Of a stretch of 64,000 bases of DNA, positions 8,236 to 16,475 are shown one piece after another; position 1 is the stretch's first letter, and the number at the start of each line of letters is the position of its first letter. The stretch comes from Clostridia bacterium (GTDB lineage Bacteria > Bacillota > Clostridia > Saccharofermentanales > Saccharofermentanaceae): NCBI GenBank assembly GCA_016287245.1, contig JAEEWG010000009.1:35821-99820 (forward strand), written 5' to 3'. The notes under the pieces were generated by a model. The model searched no databases. It was not told the origin of the DNA and saw nothing but the letters and a program-made list of their open reading frames with translations. Position numbers and translations under genes: made by a program.

Positions 8236-9720
8236 TTATCCTTCTACTTTCCGGTAAAGCTGCGGGAAAAGGTGCTTCTTGATGATGTACATATCGTGTG
8301 CATCGTCTTTTCGTACCGCGATATAATCTCCGATATTGCCGAGATAGTATTTTTCTTCATCCCACTGGGTAAAGAGCTTGATGCAGTGATCCAGAGGCTT
8401 TGCATAGATCAGTCCGCCGCCACTACTGATGACCGCCATAGCGCAGGACATGACATCCGTCTTCTTCCCCGTGGACATATCCTTGATGCTCGGCGAGTAG
8501 TCAAATGTTCTCGAATACGGGCGGTCGAGCTTCTTATAGGCCGCGAAGAGCTTCTCTTCACTCGTCGGATAGACCTCTCCCTCGATGCCGACCATGAGGT
8601 AGCTGTCCTCCTCAACAGAGACGACCACATCACCCTCAAGTGTTCTGACCTCCACCTTTGTATGCGGCGCGAAAAGATCCGCAAGTCTAACTGCACCGAC
8701 TTCCTGCGGCTGCTTTTCGTAAAGCGGCATATCGGAAGTATCGAGTACGGTATCCTTCGTGTAGAGGATCGTAAACATATTAAAGTACTCGGCCATTCTT
8801 TCTCTAAGAAATACCGACGGATCCTTATCGAGTTTTTCAGGACGGAGCATACCGCCTGCCTTATACATGTGTCCGCCGCCACCGCCGACGCCCTCCGAGA
8901 GGAAAGCGGCCAGCTCATTGGCATGTACTTCCTTCGTACAGCTTCGAACGGAGAACTTGACTTCGTAGGGGCTTACATAGTATGCGAGGCATACGTCCAC
9001 GCTGTCCGTCTCGAGCGAAAAGTCGGAGATGACACCGAGGATATTCGGATCGCACGGCTCCGGACGAAGGATCAGGTAGTTATGGTCATCGAAATAATCG
9101 TATTCGATAAAGGCCTTGCCGGTGATCTTCAGTTCTTTAAGCGAGATATTCGCATTACTCATCTTCGTGATGAGGCTTCGCTGGATGTCGAGAGAATCGA
9201 GCATATCGCGGTCAAGAGGGTGCGAGACCTCAGACAGGCGGTTCGTATCGGAATAAAGCCCGTAGTAAAGCGCCGTGGCGAGATTCTTCTCGGAATTGAT
9301 GTCCATCCCTTCGTTTCGGATCAGATTCCATACAACGGTCGCACAGCTGCCGATATTGCTCTTAACTTCCGCAAACTCGGGAAGCTGTACAGTGACCTGG
9401 TGGTGGTCGATGATGGCGATATTACTGGCGTTGGTGGTCGTGACATTTCTCTGCCCGTACTGGCAGTCCACCGTGATCAGAAGCTGCGGAACATCGGAAA
9501 ATTCCGGTTCATAGGAGATCGGGATCAGAAGATCGACGAGCATGATCATGAGATTGCTCTTCTGGATCTTATTATTTCCGCGGTAGATAAACCGTACCTT
9601 CTTCCCTTTCTGCGTGAAGTACCAGTGAAGGGCGGCACCGCTTGCGAGAGCATCCGCATCCGGATTGTCATGGCACTGGATCACGATATCGTCAAATTGT
9701 AAAAGTTCAGAAAGTCTCAT
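8236..9720 (-). CDS. DHH/DHHA1 phosphoesterase with long C-terminal extension
   Basis: A 494-residue soluble protein. The N-terminal DHH domain has HDNPDAD (H17-D23), TVDC (D85) and DHH (D105-H107), the Mn-binding residues of NrnA/RecJ-like phosphoesterases. DHHA1 is marked by the glycine-rich GGGGGH motif (around 280). Family members degrade short oligonucleotides or cyclic dinucleotides. About 165 residues after DHHA1 are extra compared with ordinary NrnA (310-340 residues) and match nothing I recognise. The start has AGGAG upstream and its own promoter. Confidence 0.85.
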   Translation of the reverse strand: MRLSELLQFDDIVIQCHDNPDADALASGAALHWYFTQKGKKVRFIYRGNNKIQKSNLMIMLVDLLIPISYEPEFSDVPQLLITVDCQYGQRNVTTTNASNIAIIDHHQVTVQLPEFAEVKSNIGSCATVVWNLIRNEGMDINSEKNLATALYYGLYSDTNRLSEVSHPLDRDMLDSLDIQRSLITKMSNANISLKELKITGKAFIEYDYFDDHNYLILRPEPCDPNILGVISDFSLETDSVDVCLAYYVSPYEVKFSVRSCTKEVHANELAAFLSEGVGGGGGHMYKAGGMLRPEKLDKDPSVFLRERMAEYFNMFTILYTKDTVLDTSDMPLYEKQPQEVGAVRLADLFAPHTKVEVRTLEGDVVVSVEEDSYLMVGIEGEVYPTSEEKLFAAYKKLDRPYSRTFDYSPSIKDMSTGKKTDVMSCAMAVISSGGGLIYAKPLDHCIKLFTQWDEEKYYLGNIGDYIAVRKDDAHDMYIIKKHLFPQLYRKVEG

Positions 9721-9756
9721 ATTGTTCTGCTCCTATTATCCTATCCCAACAAATCT

Positions 9757-9785
9757 ATTTTACCAATAACCTTCGCTGGTGTCGA
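9757..9785 (-). promoter_or_regulatory. Promoter of the DHH phosphoesterase gene
   Basis: Minus-strand TCGACA (9780-9785), 17 bases, then TAAAAT (9757-9762) with TGG before it (extended -10). The stretch from the -10 downstream is nearly identical to that upstream of the lipoprotein gene at 14651-16336. Confidence 0.6.
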
Positions 9786-9809
9786 TGCAAATAGGATGTT
9801 GTCAGATCC

Positions 9810-10700
9810 TTATTCCACATAGATCATATGTGCATACTGATCCATAACACGGGAGGAACGGAACAAAAGTGCGATCTGCCAGATGGAAATACCGATCGCT
9901 GCCAGTTCCAGAAGAAGGATACCGATCAGTGCGAAGATATTAAGGATCGGGATGATGCATGCCGCAGAGCAGATAAGAAGACCGATCTGGACATAGATAT
10001 ATATCTTCTTGAAAGTCTCCCATGTGATCGCCATATAGGAAGCTACATTATCAAAACTCGAGCTCATGGCCGTGGCAAATTTAAGCATGTAAAGCACGGA
10101 GAAAACCGAAGACAGGAGCGAGAAAAGAATATATAGGCCGATCGAACCGATCGAACTGGAAAGTCCGCTGAAGCACTGGGCGGCAATAATATACATGCCG
10201 GCAAGCTTAAAGTCCATTACGTGATTTCGAAGACTTATCAGGATCATCGCATAAGGGATAATGACCCCGACGGAAACTATAGAAAGACCGACCACGAGAA
10301 GCAATGTCGCATTACTGAAGTTCGAACCTCTGGATCTCATATAGCTCATGATCGAAATGATTGCGCTGATCAGTACACTTCCGGCCAGGATAATAAACAG
10401 CCACATGAATTTCTTGGACATTTCCGTGCAGCGCTGGACGCGCTCCATGTGCTCCGTCTCTCTCTTGATCTGCTCATATCGATCGTGTGTGACTTCTGCG
10501 TAATTGACACGCTCTCTAAATGAGGACGGGTCATAAGATGCGGGGTCTTCATCGATATCTGAAGCGTCAGACGGATTGAATGCTGCGGGAACAAAACCGC
10601 CCGGAGTCGGAAGACCTTCGGGTTCGTTTTTCGCTTTTTCCGCTTCTTCCTGCTCTCTAAAAAAACGATCGACCTCGTCTTCCTGATACTTTGGATACAT
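9810..10700 (-). CDS. Multi-pass membrane protein of unknown function
   Basis: A 296-residue protein. An acidic, Pro-rich cytosolic N-terminus (about 1-100) is followed by roughly five or six hydrophobic helices between 105 and 285. I do not recognise the family. The ATG at 10700 (AGAGGTAA seven bases upstream) is preferred over a longer frame from 10730. The gene follows a zinc-ribbon gene but has a good promoter and a hairpin leader of its own. Confidence 0.7.
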   Translation of the reverse strand: MYPKYQEDEVDRFFREQEEAEKAKNEPEGLPTPGGFVPAAFNPSDASDIDEDPASYDPSSFRERVNYAEVTHDRYEQIKRETEHMERVQRCTEMSKKFMWLFIILAGSVLISAIISIMSYMRSRGSNFSNATLLLVVGLSIVSVGVIIPYAMILISLRNHVMDFKLAGMYIIAAQCFSGLSSSIGSIGLYILFSLLSSVFSVLYMLKFATAMSSSFDNVASYMAITWETFKKIYIYVQIGLLICSAACIIPILNIFALIGILLLELAAIGISIWQIALLFRSSRVMDQYAHMIYVE

Positions 10701-10722
10701 ATATTTACCTCTTTCCCAGATC

Positions 10723-10740
10723 GGGTCCATAAAAGGACCC
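10723..10740 (-). promoter_or_regulatory. Leader hairpin before the membrane-protein gene
   Basis: GGGTCC (10723-10728) and GGACCC (10735-10740) form a six-pair hairpin with a six-base loop in the predicted leader, about 22 bases before the start codon. Confidence 0.35.
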
Positions 10741-10761
10741 TACCACTTACCTTTACAATCA

Positions 10762-10790
10762 AATATATCGTAATCGTAAAATATTTACAA
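10762..10790 (-). promoter_or_regulatory. Promoter of the membrane-protein gene
   Basis: Minus-strand TTGTAA (10785-10790), 17 bases, then TATATT (10762-10767), immediately after the stop of the zinc-ribbon gene. Confidence 0.5.
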
Positions 10791-10792
10791 GA

Positions 10793-11023
10793 TTACCCTT
10801 TCGGCTTAAAGATGTTTCCGGAATCAGACTCTCCGTTATCTGCAAAAAACGCATCGATCTCATCTTCTAAAGAAAGCTGTGGCGCCGGCTGTGCAACATC
10901 TTCCACAGGATCCGCACCTGACGCTACCTCTGCCTTCGGATCTACCGAAAAAACGTTATTACACATGTAGCAGCGTACTGCATCTTCTCTCAACAACAAT
11001 CCGCAAACAGGACATTTTTTCAT
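10793..11023 (-). CDS. Small zinc-ribbon protein
   Basis: A 76-residue protein with an N-terminal zinc ribbon (C4, C7, C18, C21) and an acidic, Pro/Ala-rich tail. The start at 11023 (GGGAG eight bases upstream) is preferred to the longer frame from 11059 because it begins directly at MKKCPVCG. Such proteins often act as small adaptors; no function can be assigned. An extended -10 (TGG TAAAAT, 11058-11063) lies just upstream. Confidence 0.7.
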   Translation of the reverse strand: MKKCPVCGLLLREDAVRCYMCNNVFSVDPKAEVASGADPVEDVAQPAPQLSLEDEIDAFFADNGESDSGNIFKPKG

Positions 11024-11089
11024 AATAGTATTCTCCCAAACCAAAGACTTTATATACATTTTACCATATCACAAAAAGACAATTAAAAT

Positions 11090-11114
11090 GGCCTCGGAGA
11101 GGTGGTCCGAGGCC
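11090..11114. repeat. Perfect 9-bp palindrome in the 340-base gap
   Basis: GGCCTCGGA (11090-11098) and TCCGAGGCC (11106-11114) form a perfect stem with a seven-base loop. On the minus strand it is followed only by a weak T-rich stretch, so it could be a second terminator or an operator upstream of the zinc-ribbon gene. The gap 11024-11363 holds this element, a tandem repeat and a terminator, and no gene I can support. Confidence 0.5.
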
Positions 11115-11155
11115 TATCAAGGGGTTGTCTGGAGTGGGGCATACTAAATTGTGTG

Positions 11156-11199
11156 TTTTTCGGAGTTTTTCGGAGCTTCGCTTCGGCGTTTTTCCGCCG
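11156..11199. repeat. Tandem 10-bp repeat plus small hairpin
   Basis: TTTTTCGGAG occurs twice back to back (11156-11165, 11166-11175), followed by a five-pair hairpin CGGCG/CGCCG (11184-11188 with 11195-11199). No function is evident. Confidence 0.35.
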
Positions 11200-11290
11200 G
11201 GGCTTCAAAAAACTCTTTTCACTTCATTAATGCCACCAAACCCGGATTTTACTCACATGGATCAGGAAACTGATCATTTTTCTTTTCTAT

Positions 11291-11331
11291 ACGCGAAAAA
11301 ACCGGGGCACACGTAAAACTGCATGCCCCGG
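11291..11331 (-). terminator. Rho-independent terminator of the four-repeat lipoprotein gene
   Basis: Reading the minus strand, an eight-pair perfect stem (11324-11331 with 11302-11309) is followed directly by six T. It sits 33 bases after the stop codon at 11364. Confidence 0.85.
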
Positions 11332-11363
11332 CATTTCACTATTTCTTTTTCGGAAGAACGGTC

Positions 11364-13424
11364 TTATCCGACTGCTACATCCGTGAACTCCGCGTGATAG
11401 GTATCAAATGTTCTATCCCAGGAGATGATGGAGATATCGCCGGTGACTTTCGTTACAGGAGCGGAAGAACTCGGTGTACCCTTCAGGATGATCTCGCCGA
11501 CCGAGTGCGGGGCAACATCATCACTCATGGAAACTTTGACCTCTTCATCGTTCAAAATGATTCCACTTGACTGGAAACAGATATCAATACCGGTCAGATT
11601 CTCGACATCGAAGACGATGCCCTTCTCACGGACTTCCTTAAAGTAGATCTTGACCTTGGCATCTTCATAAACGAGAGTGCCTTCCGCCTTCGCTTCCACC
11701 TTTACGGAAGCATCGACGACCACGTTGTCGATGATGGCATAGTAGTTGCCCTTACGGTTATCCTTGTCCGCTACGATGATCGCACCGCCAACAGTACCGA
11801 TCTTCGTGCCGGCATCGATTTCACCCTTCGCAACTACCTGGCAATAGCTGTGCGGAGCTGTGTGGATGCTAAGGAATACATCATAGATGGATCTACCGTT
11901 GACAGCAAAAGATTCCGCCTGGACGATCAGGTCTTTTTCGGTAATGTTCTCGACCTCAAGAAGCACGCCTTTATCCGTCATGCCCTTGCAGTAGATCTTC
12001 ACGTTTTTATCTTCATAGACGGAAACACCTTCCGCAGCCGGAGCCGTCACGGAAACCGAGCTGTCTACGACTGTCGTATCGATCGTCGCTCTGTACTCGT
12101 CAAAAGAATCCGCCTGATCTTCGAGTTCGAACTGAGCACTGACTGTACCAGCTGAAAGTCCGTCTTCGACAGAACACTTCACGAGGATATCCGTCAGGCT
12201 CATAGGAGACAGGTCATTACCATAGAAGTTGACATCATAGTAATTGACGCCATTTACAGCAACAGAATTCGGCTCCACTTCGATATCCATGTTTGTCAGG
12301 TTCTCAAACTGGAATACCACTCCGTCCTTCGTGACCTCTTTATAGTAGATCTTGACCTTATCGTCAGCATAAAGTTCCGGACCGGAAGCAGCCGGAGCAG
12401 TTACGGTCACAGCGGAATCGATCACCGTCGTATCAAAATGCGCCGGATATGAATCGAAGCTGTAAGAGAAGTCGACGACTCTCAGCTCACCGCTGATCGT
12501 ACCGACTTTTCCATCACCCTGCACCTTGCACTTGGCGACGACTTCACCTGTGGACTTCGGATCAACTTTATCACTCATGACCATCTCCGGAATACCGATT
12601 CCGTTGATGCTCAGGGAGTGGATCTGGATGTCGATCTCAATGTCTGTCAGGTTTTCTACGTTGAAGTGCACACCGTCATTGGCGACCTTGCCGAAGTGAA
12701 CGATGATCTTATCGTCCTTATAGATCACGACATCGTAATCCGTAGAAGAGATCGGGGCCGTTGTCGTATCCGTCGGGGCATCGGTCGGCTTTGTATCGGT
12801 AGAAGAATCCGTCGGAACAGTATCCGTAGTCGGAGTCGAATCTGTCGGATCCGTATCCGGAGTCGTCGGCGGCTCGGTCGGCTTTGCGGAACCGAATGCA
12901 TCTTCTACAGCAGATACGATATCTTTGTAAAGATCCTCAGCGACATCGTCACCATTGGTGAGTGTGCAGCTGTCATCTTCCACTTCGAATTTGAGTGTAA
13001 TGTCAGAAGTCTTATACTCCTTCTCTTTCTGCTCGGAGATCGCATCGACGAAAGCATCGAGATCACCGTCTGCTTCCTCGAGAGCGGCTTCGTAATCCGG
13101 CAGCGTCAAATTGACCTTTACGGATGTACCCTTCTTAGACTCTTTGACGCTGTCCTTATCTACTTCAAAAGTAGCCTTATCCATGACAGCGGACACGGCC
13201 TCATTGTCCTTTAATGCATCAAGACTCTCAAGTGTCTCATCGGAGAACTCACCGGTCTTTTTGACCTTCTTGCTGTTTCTGCTGATCAGGGCAGCAGTAA
13301 CGTCTTCCGCTGCGGCCAGGATGTTCTCTGTCTTCTTATCGGTCTTCTTGCTGCATCCGATAAGAGAGCCGATCATGGTCAAAGCGATCAGAAGACAAGC
13401 TGTTTTTTTCGCAATCACTTTCAT
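11364..13424 (-). CDS. Large lipoprotein with four tandem beta-type repeats
   Basis: A 686-residue exported protein: lipobox LIGC (Cys24), a soluble domain (about 30-180), a Thr/Pro/Asp linker (182-224) and four tandem repeats of about 110 residues (about 231-345, 348-465, 466-575, 576-686). Each repeat carries VKIYxK, a GVxFxVENLT segment, a short VNG turn and a closing segment, and repeats 1-3 end at VVD. The repeats suggest a string of Ig-like or similar beta domains on the cell surface. I do not know the family. GAGAGGTG lies upstream of the ATG at 13424, which is preferred to the longer frame from 13466. Confidence 0.75.
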   Translation of the reverse strand: MKVIAKKTACLLIALTMIGSLIGCSKKTDKKTENILAAAEDVTAALISRNSKKVKKTGEFSDETLESLDALKDNEAVSAVMDKATFEVDKDSVKESKKGTSVKVNLTLPDYEAALEEADGDLDAFVDAISEQKEKEYKTSDITLKFEVEDDSCTLTNGDDVAEDLYKDIVSAVEDAFGSAKPTEPPTTPDTDPTDSTPTTDTVPTDSSTDTKPTDAPTDTTTAPISSTDYDVVIYKDDKIIVHFGKVANDGVHFNVENLTDIEIDIQIHSLSINGIGIPEMVMSDKVDPKSTGEVVAKCKVQGDGKVGTISGELRVVDFSYSFDSYPAHFDTTVIDSAVTVTAPAASGPELYADDKVKIYYKEVTKDGVVFQFENLTNMDIEVEPNSVAVNGVNYYDVNFYGNDLSPMSLTDILVKCSVEDGLSAGTVSAQFELEDQADSFDEYRATIDTTVVDSSVSVTAPAAEGVSVYEDKNVKIYCKGMTDKGVLLEVENITEKDLIVQAESFAVNGRSIYDVFLSIHTAPHSYCQVVAKGEIDAGTKIGTVGGAIIVADKDNRKGNYYAIIDNVVVDASVKVEAKAEGTLVYEDAKVKIYFKEVREKGIVFDVENLTGIDICFQSSGIILNDEEVKVSMSDDVAPHSVGEIILKGTPSSSAPVTKVTGDISIISWDRTFDTYHAEFTDVAVG

Positions 13425-13503
13425 ATTGCACCTCTCAAAAAATAGGCTGTTGTTTGCGCAAAGCACACGAAAACTCGGGGAATGCGCATATCACGACGCG
13501 TAC

Positions 13504-13532
13504 ATGATACCCCGAAACGACTGAAATATCAA
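13504..13532 (-). promoter_or_regulatory. Promoter of the four-repeat lipoprotein gene
   Basis: Minus-strand TTGATA (13527-13532), 17 bases, then TATCAT (13504-13509). The leader is about 75 bases long. Confidence 0.6.
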
Positions 13533-13546
13533 TATTTTCCTTCTTT

Positions 13547-14395
13547 TTAGGCTAAAATCGCTTTCTCGATGGTCGTGATCCGCTTGAAAAGTTCCATGCT
13601 CCTCGGCACAAGATCCTCGCCACCGGCAAGCCTGGTCATCGTGGTAGCAAGTGCCACTTCAAAAGCATTTTTCCTTTTATCACTACTGTCCGGTATATGC
13701 ACGCGGCTCGTTGCGGGCGTGCTTTTCCGCCCTAAGATAAGATCCGCTTCACCGGAAAAAGCACAGCATATGACACTGTATTCAAAGATATCCGGGAAGA
13801 ACTCACGGTTTTCAAGTTCAAGCGCTTTCGTAAACTCCATCCATCCGGGTCTTTCAACAAGTTTTTTCAGCGCATATCCGTTCTTTCCGATCTTTGAAAA
13901 GATCTCTCCGATCGAATTCGCCTGATATCCGCAAAGAAGCGTCAGGAGAAATGTCTGGGGATAAAGTGATGCGAACTGAATTTTCCGCTTATTGAGTAAC
14001 GACAGGACATCGGCCGCATTCTCATATTTCTGATCTGCCATAAAAGCTTTCACCTGACGGATCAGCTCGGCTCCCTCGCTATTTCCGGCCGGCTTATTAA
14101 ACGGCAGCACTGGCGAAGGAATCGGCATCGGGTCCGGTTCAGGAGCCGGCGCAGGTTCGGGCGCTGGTGTCGGAGCGGGTGCCGGTTCAGGTTCAGGAGA
14201 CAGCGCAGGTTCGGGCGCAAAAGCCGTTGCCGGCGATGTTGCAGACGCAGACGCAGAGACAGACTCGGATGCCGGGGCTTCCGGTTCCGCATTTTTCGCG
14301 GGGACGCTATGTCCGCACACCAGGCAGACATAAGCCGACGTGAAGCTATCGTATTCCATATTTGCATTACATAAAGAACAAATCATCTCTGCCAT
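13547..14395 (-). CDS. Zinc-ribbon protein with Glu/Pro/Ala-repeat linker
   Basis: A 282-residue protein with an N-terminal zinc ribbon (C6, C9, C24, C27), a long low-complexity linker made largely of PEPAP-like units (about 35-95) and a C-terminal alpha-helical domain. No signal peptide or membrane helix, so probably cytosolic. I do not recognise the C-terminal domain. GAGGAAG precedes the start. It is 30 bases downstream of the 55-residue SHOCT-like gene and probably shares its transcript. Confidence 0.65.
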   Translation of the reverse strand: MAEMICSLCNANMEYDSFTSAYVCLVCGHSVPAKNAEPEAPASESVSASASATSPATAFAPEPALSPEPEPAPAPTPAPEPAPAPEPDPMPIPSPVLPFNKPAGNSEGAELIRQVKAFMADQKYENAADVLSLLNKRKIQFASLYPQTFLLTLLCGYQANSIGEIFSKIGKNGYALKKLVERPGWMEFTKALELENREFFPDIFEYSVICCAFSGEADLILGRKSTPATSRVHIPDSSDKRKNAFEVALATTMTRLAGGEDLVPRSMELFKRITTIEKAILA

Positions 14396-14425
14396 CTTTT
14401 CTTCCTCACAAAGTAAAGATAGTGG

Positions 14426-14593
14426 TCAGACATTCGTATCTTCGAGCTTTTCACCCATCTTCTCGGTCAGATCGTGAAGGCTCTTTTCGTACTGTTTTTT
14501 CGAGATGGCGTTCTTCTCCAGAAAAGTATCCAGAAGGGCTTTCTGCTTCAGATATAACTGATGGCGCTGCTCGGCTTTTTCATCTCCCGCCAT
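14426..14593 (-). CDS. Small SHOCT-like helical protein
   Basis: A 55-residue charged protein. The segment ALLDTFLEKNAISKKQYEKS resembles the SHOCT-type motif, a short helix-turn-helix usually found at protein ends and thought to mediate binding. Here it forms the whole protein, C-terminal to a short basic stretch. The ATG at 14593 follows AGGGGAG, which rules out the longer frame from 14629. Gaps of 57 and 30 bases to its same-strand neighbours suggest one transcript. Confidence 0.65.
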   Translation of the reverse strand: MAGDEKAEQRHQLYLKQKALLDTFLEKNAISKKQYEKSLHDLTEKMGEKLEDTNV

Positions 14594-14650
14594 ATCGTTC
14601 TCCCCTTTCGAAAACGGATGCTGAATCACTCTTTTCTTCAGTGTAGCACA

Positions 14651-16336
14651 TTACTCGCCAAAGGATACACCGATAAATGCTTCGGAGATGGAATACCCGC
14701 CGATCTTTCCTTCTCTATCCTTCTGAAGAAGCACATAATGGCTCTTCGATTCGTCCTCGTTATGCACCTCCGCTACGAATTCATCGTATTCGTCGATATA
14801 GCGGATGATCGAAACAACTGATCCTTTCGGGATCACGGTATCTCCGCCGTCGGTCGCCCAGAGGTCAGTCATAATACCCGGAAGATCGACCCTCGTAATG
14901 TAAGGTCCGTCGTAGACGTCAAAGTAGATCGATTTATATAGAAGTTCTCCATTTTCCGAAATGCGCACACGGTTAGTTCCGGAATTGATACCGATCCCCT
15001 CGACGCCTTCCGAGATCAGCAGATCCGAAGGATCCCAGATCTCACGGACCCCGCAGACATAATCGTCCAGGAGAACGAGTTTTCCACCGTCTACCTTAAA
15101 GAGGATGGCATGCGTGGAGAACATGAAATCTTCAAGAAGCACGAAGAGGAAAGTTCCGTGATCCGTAAATGCGACAAAACTGTCCATCCCCTCGTTATAG
15201 GCCATATCATTTTCCAGATACTCGATCTGTTCGGAAGTATATTCATACGTATCGTTGTTGAAAAGAATGCTCAGTTTTCCGATCGAATCCGAATCCGGAT
15301 CTTTTGCGATAGAAAGCGTGATCTTATCTAAAACATTATCTCCGTCAACATCCCACTCCAGTTTCCAGTCCCGATCGAAGCGGACAGTATAGTCTGTAGC
15401 GGTGGTGTTTCCGAAATAGGAAAGATCGAAAAGCGTCTCATTTCCGATGACCGGGATCTTGCCTACATCCGGAAGATAGATGCCGTCGTATAGGATACCG
15501 AATTTTGCAGTTCCGTCTTTTACGGACTTGATCAGCTCATCGTAGCCGTATTCGCTCGGATTGGATTTCTCCTCCACGATCTTAGAAAGCGCATCGAGAT
15601 CTTTTACCACATCGGTAAGCTCGATCACAGAACCGTCCTTCACGCGGTAGTTTCCGGATGAAGGCTCATACATCTCCGATTCCTTAAGTTCGAGAAAAGA
15701 ATAGTTATAGGCACTCTCAATAAAAGAGAGGATCTCGCTGTCGGCGCGAAGTACTTCCGTCTCAATGAAATACTGGTTAAAGTCGATCCAGTACTCTCCA
15801 GAGCCGGTAAGTTCGAGTTCTTTCTGCATTCTGGAAAAGACCTTCCCTACAAGTTCCGAATTCTTCTCATAGCGGCTCTTTAGCGCTTTTCCGAGAGGAG
15901 TATTCTCACCCATATTGTAGAGATAGTCTAATGTCGCCGAGCCTCGTCCGACTTTCATGTCGTCTCCACTACCCTCGACTTTACCGCCTCCGAGATACTC
16001 AGTCTCATGATATATCTCAAGTTTTTCGAGATTATGGGAGATCGCAAATCCACTCGGGAGCGTAATGTCCGGAGCCGGAGCCGTCTCTTCCGTGTCACTT
16101 GGAACCGTATCCGAAGGTGTCGTCTCTGTTTCCGTCGGAACTGTATCCGATGTGCTCTCCTGCGTCGTTTCCGTAACCAGAGTAGGCGTCGGATCCGTTT
16201 CCGTGCTCTCGGTCTCCTCCGTCTCCGCAATGTTAAAAAGCTTCGAGTCCACGTCTTTGGACGATTTACTGCTTTCGCAGGAGGTCAGACTCAGGACCAT
16301 CGCGAAAGACAGAAGTAATGCTACGTATTTTTTCAT
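14651..16336 (-). CDS. Lipoprotein of unknown function with a calcium-loop-like motif
   Basis: A 561-residue exported protein: lipobox LTSC (Cys20), a Thr/Glu/Ser/Pro linker to about residue 95, then a long globular domain. In its middle DVDGDNVLD resembles the Asp-rich calcium loop of dockerin or FG-GAP-type repeats. No catalytic motif is evident. GGAGG lies upstream of the ATG. It faces the AraC gene across a divergent promoter region. Confidence 0.7.
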   Translation of the reverse strand: MKKYVALLLSFAMVLSLTSCESSKSSKDVDSKLFNIAETEETESTETDPTPTLVTETTQESTSDTVPTETETTPSDTVPSDTEETAPAPDITLPSGFAISHNLEKLEIYHETEYLGGGKVEGSGDDMKVGRGSATLDYLYNMGENTPLGKALKSRYEKNSELVGKVFSRMQKELELTGSGEYWIDFNQYFIETEVLRADSEILSFIESAYNYSFLELKESEMYEPSSGNYRVKDGSVIELTDVVKDLDALSKIVEEKSNPSEYGYDELIKSVKDGTAKFGILYDGIYLPDVGKIPVIGNETLFDLSYFGNTTATDYTVRFDRDWKLEWDVDGDNVLDKITLSIAKDPDSDSIGKLSILFNNDTYEYTSEQIEYLENDMAYNEGMDSFVAFTDHGTFLFVLLEDFMFSTHAILFKVDGGKLVLLDDYVCGVREIWDPSDLLISEGVEGIGINSGTNRVRISENGELLYKSIYFDVYDGPYITRVDLPGIMTDLWATDGGDTVIPKGSVVSIIRYIDEYDEFVAEVHNEDESKSHYVLLQKDREGKIGGYSISEAFIGVSFGE

Positions 16337-16366
16337 AATCTACCTCCATATTTCCCCAACAAAAAT

Positions 16367-16372
16367 ATTTTA
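16367..16372 (-). promoter_or_regulatory. Extended -10 of the lipoprotein gene
   Basis: TAAAAT preceded by TGG on the minus strand, without a good -35. The bases from here downstream (TGGTAAAATA, then TTTGTTGGG) repeat those at 9757. Confidence 0.4.
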
Positions 16373-16403
16373 CCATTAACCCCCATCAGAAGATAGAAAA
16401 AAC

Positions 16404-16432
16404 TTGGTTTTTGTCCCCCACAACGATACAAT
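16404..16432 (+). promoter_or_regulatory. Promoter of the AraC-type regulator gene
   Basis: TTGGTT (16404-16409), 17 bases, then TACAAT (16427-16432). Transcription would start near 16439, with AGGAGGTC about 25 bases further. Confidence 0.55.
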
Positions 16433-16475
16433 GATATTAAGATTCATATCACAAAACAAATATCAGGAGGTCCCT

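Noticed and set aside
8272..9702. Long plus-strand open frame opposite the DHH phosphoesterase gene
   Set aside because: A shadow of the real minus-strand gene; basic, low-information protein and no ribosome site.
11125..11316. 63-codon open frame in the 340-base gap
   Set aside because: It runs through tandem repeats and a terminator, and no ribosome site precedes it.
12770..12880. Repeated GTCGG-type units
   Set aside because: They encode the Thr/Pro/Asp linker of the four-repeat lipoprotein; no spacer structure.
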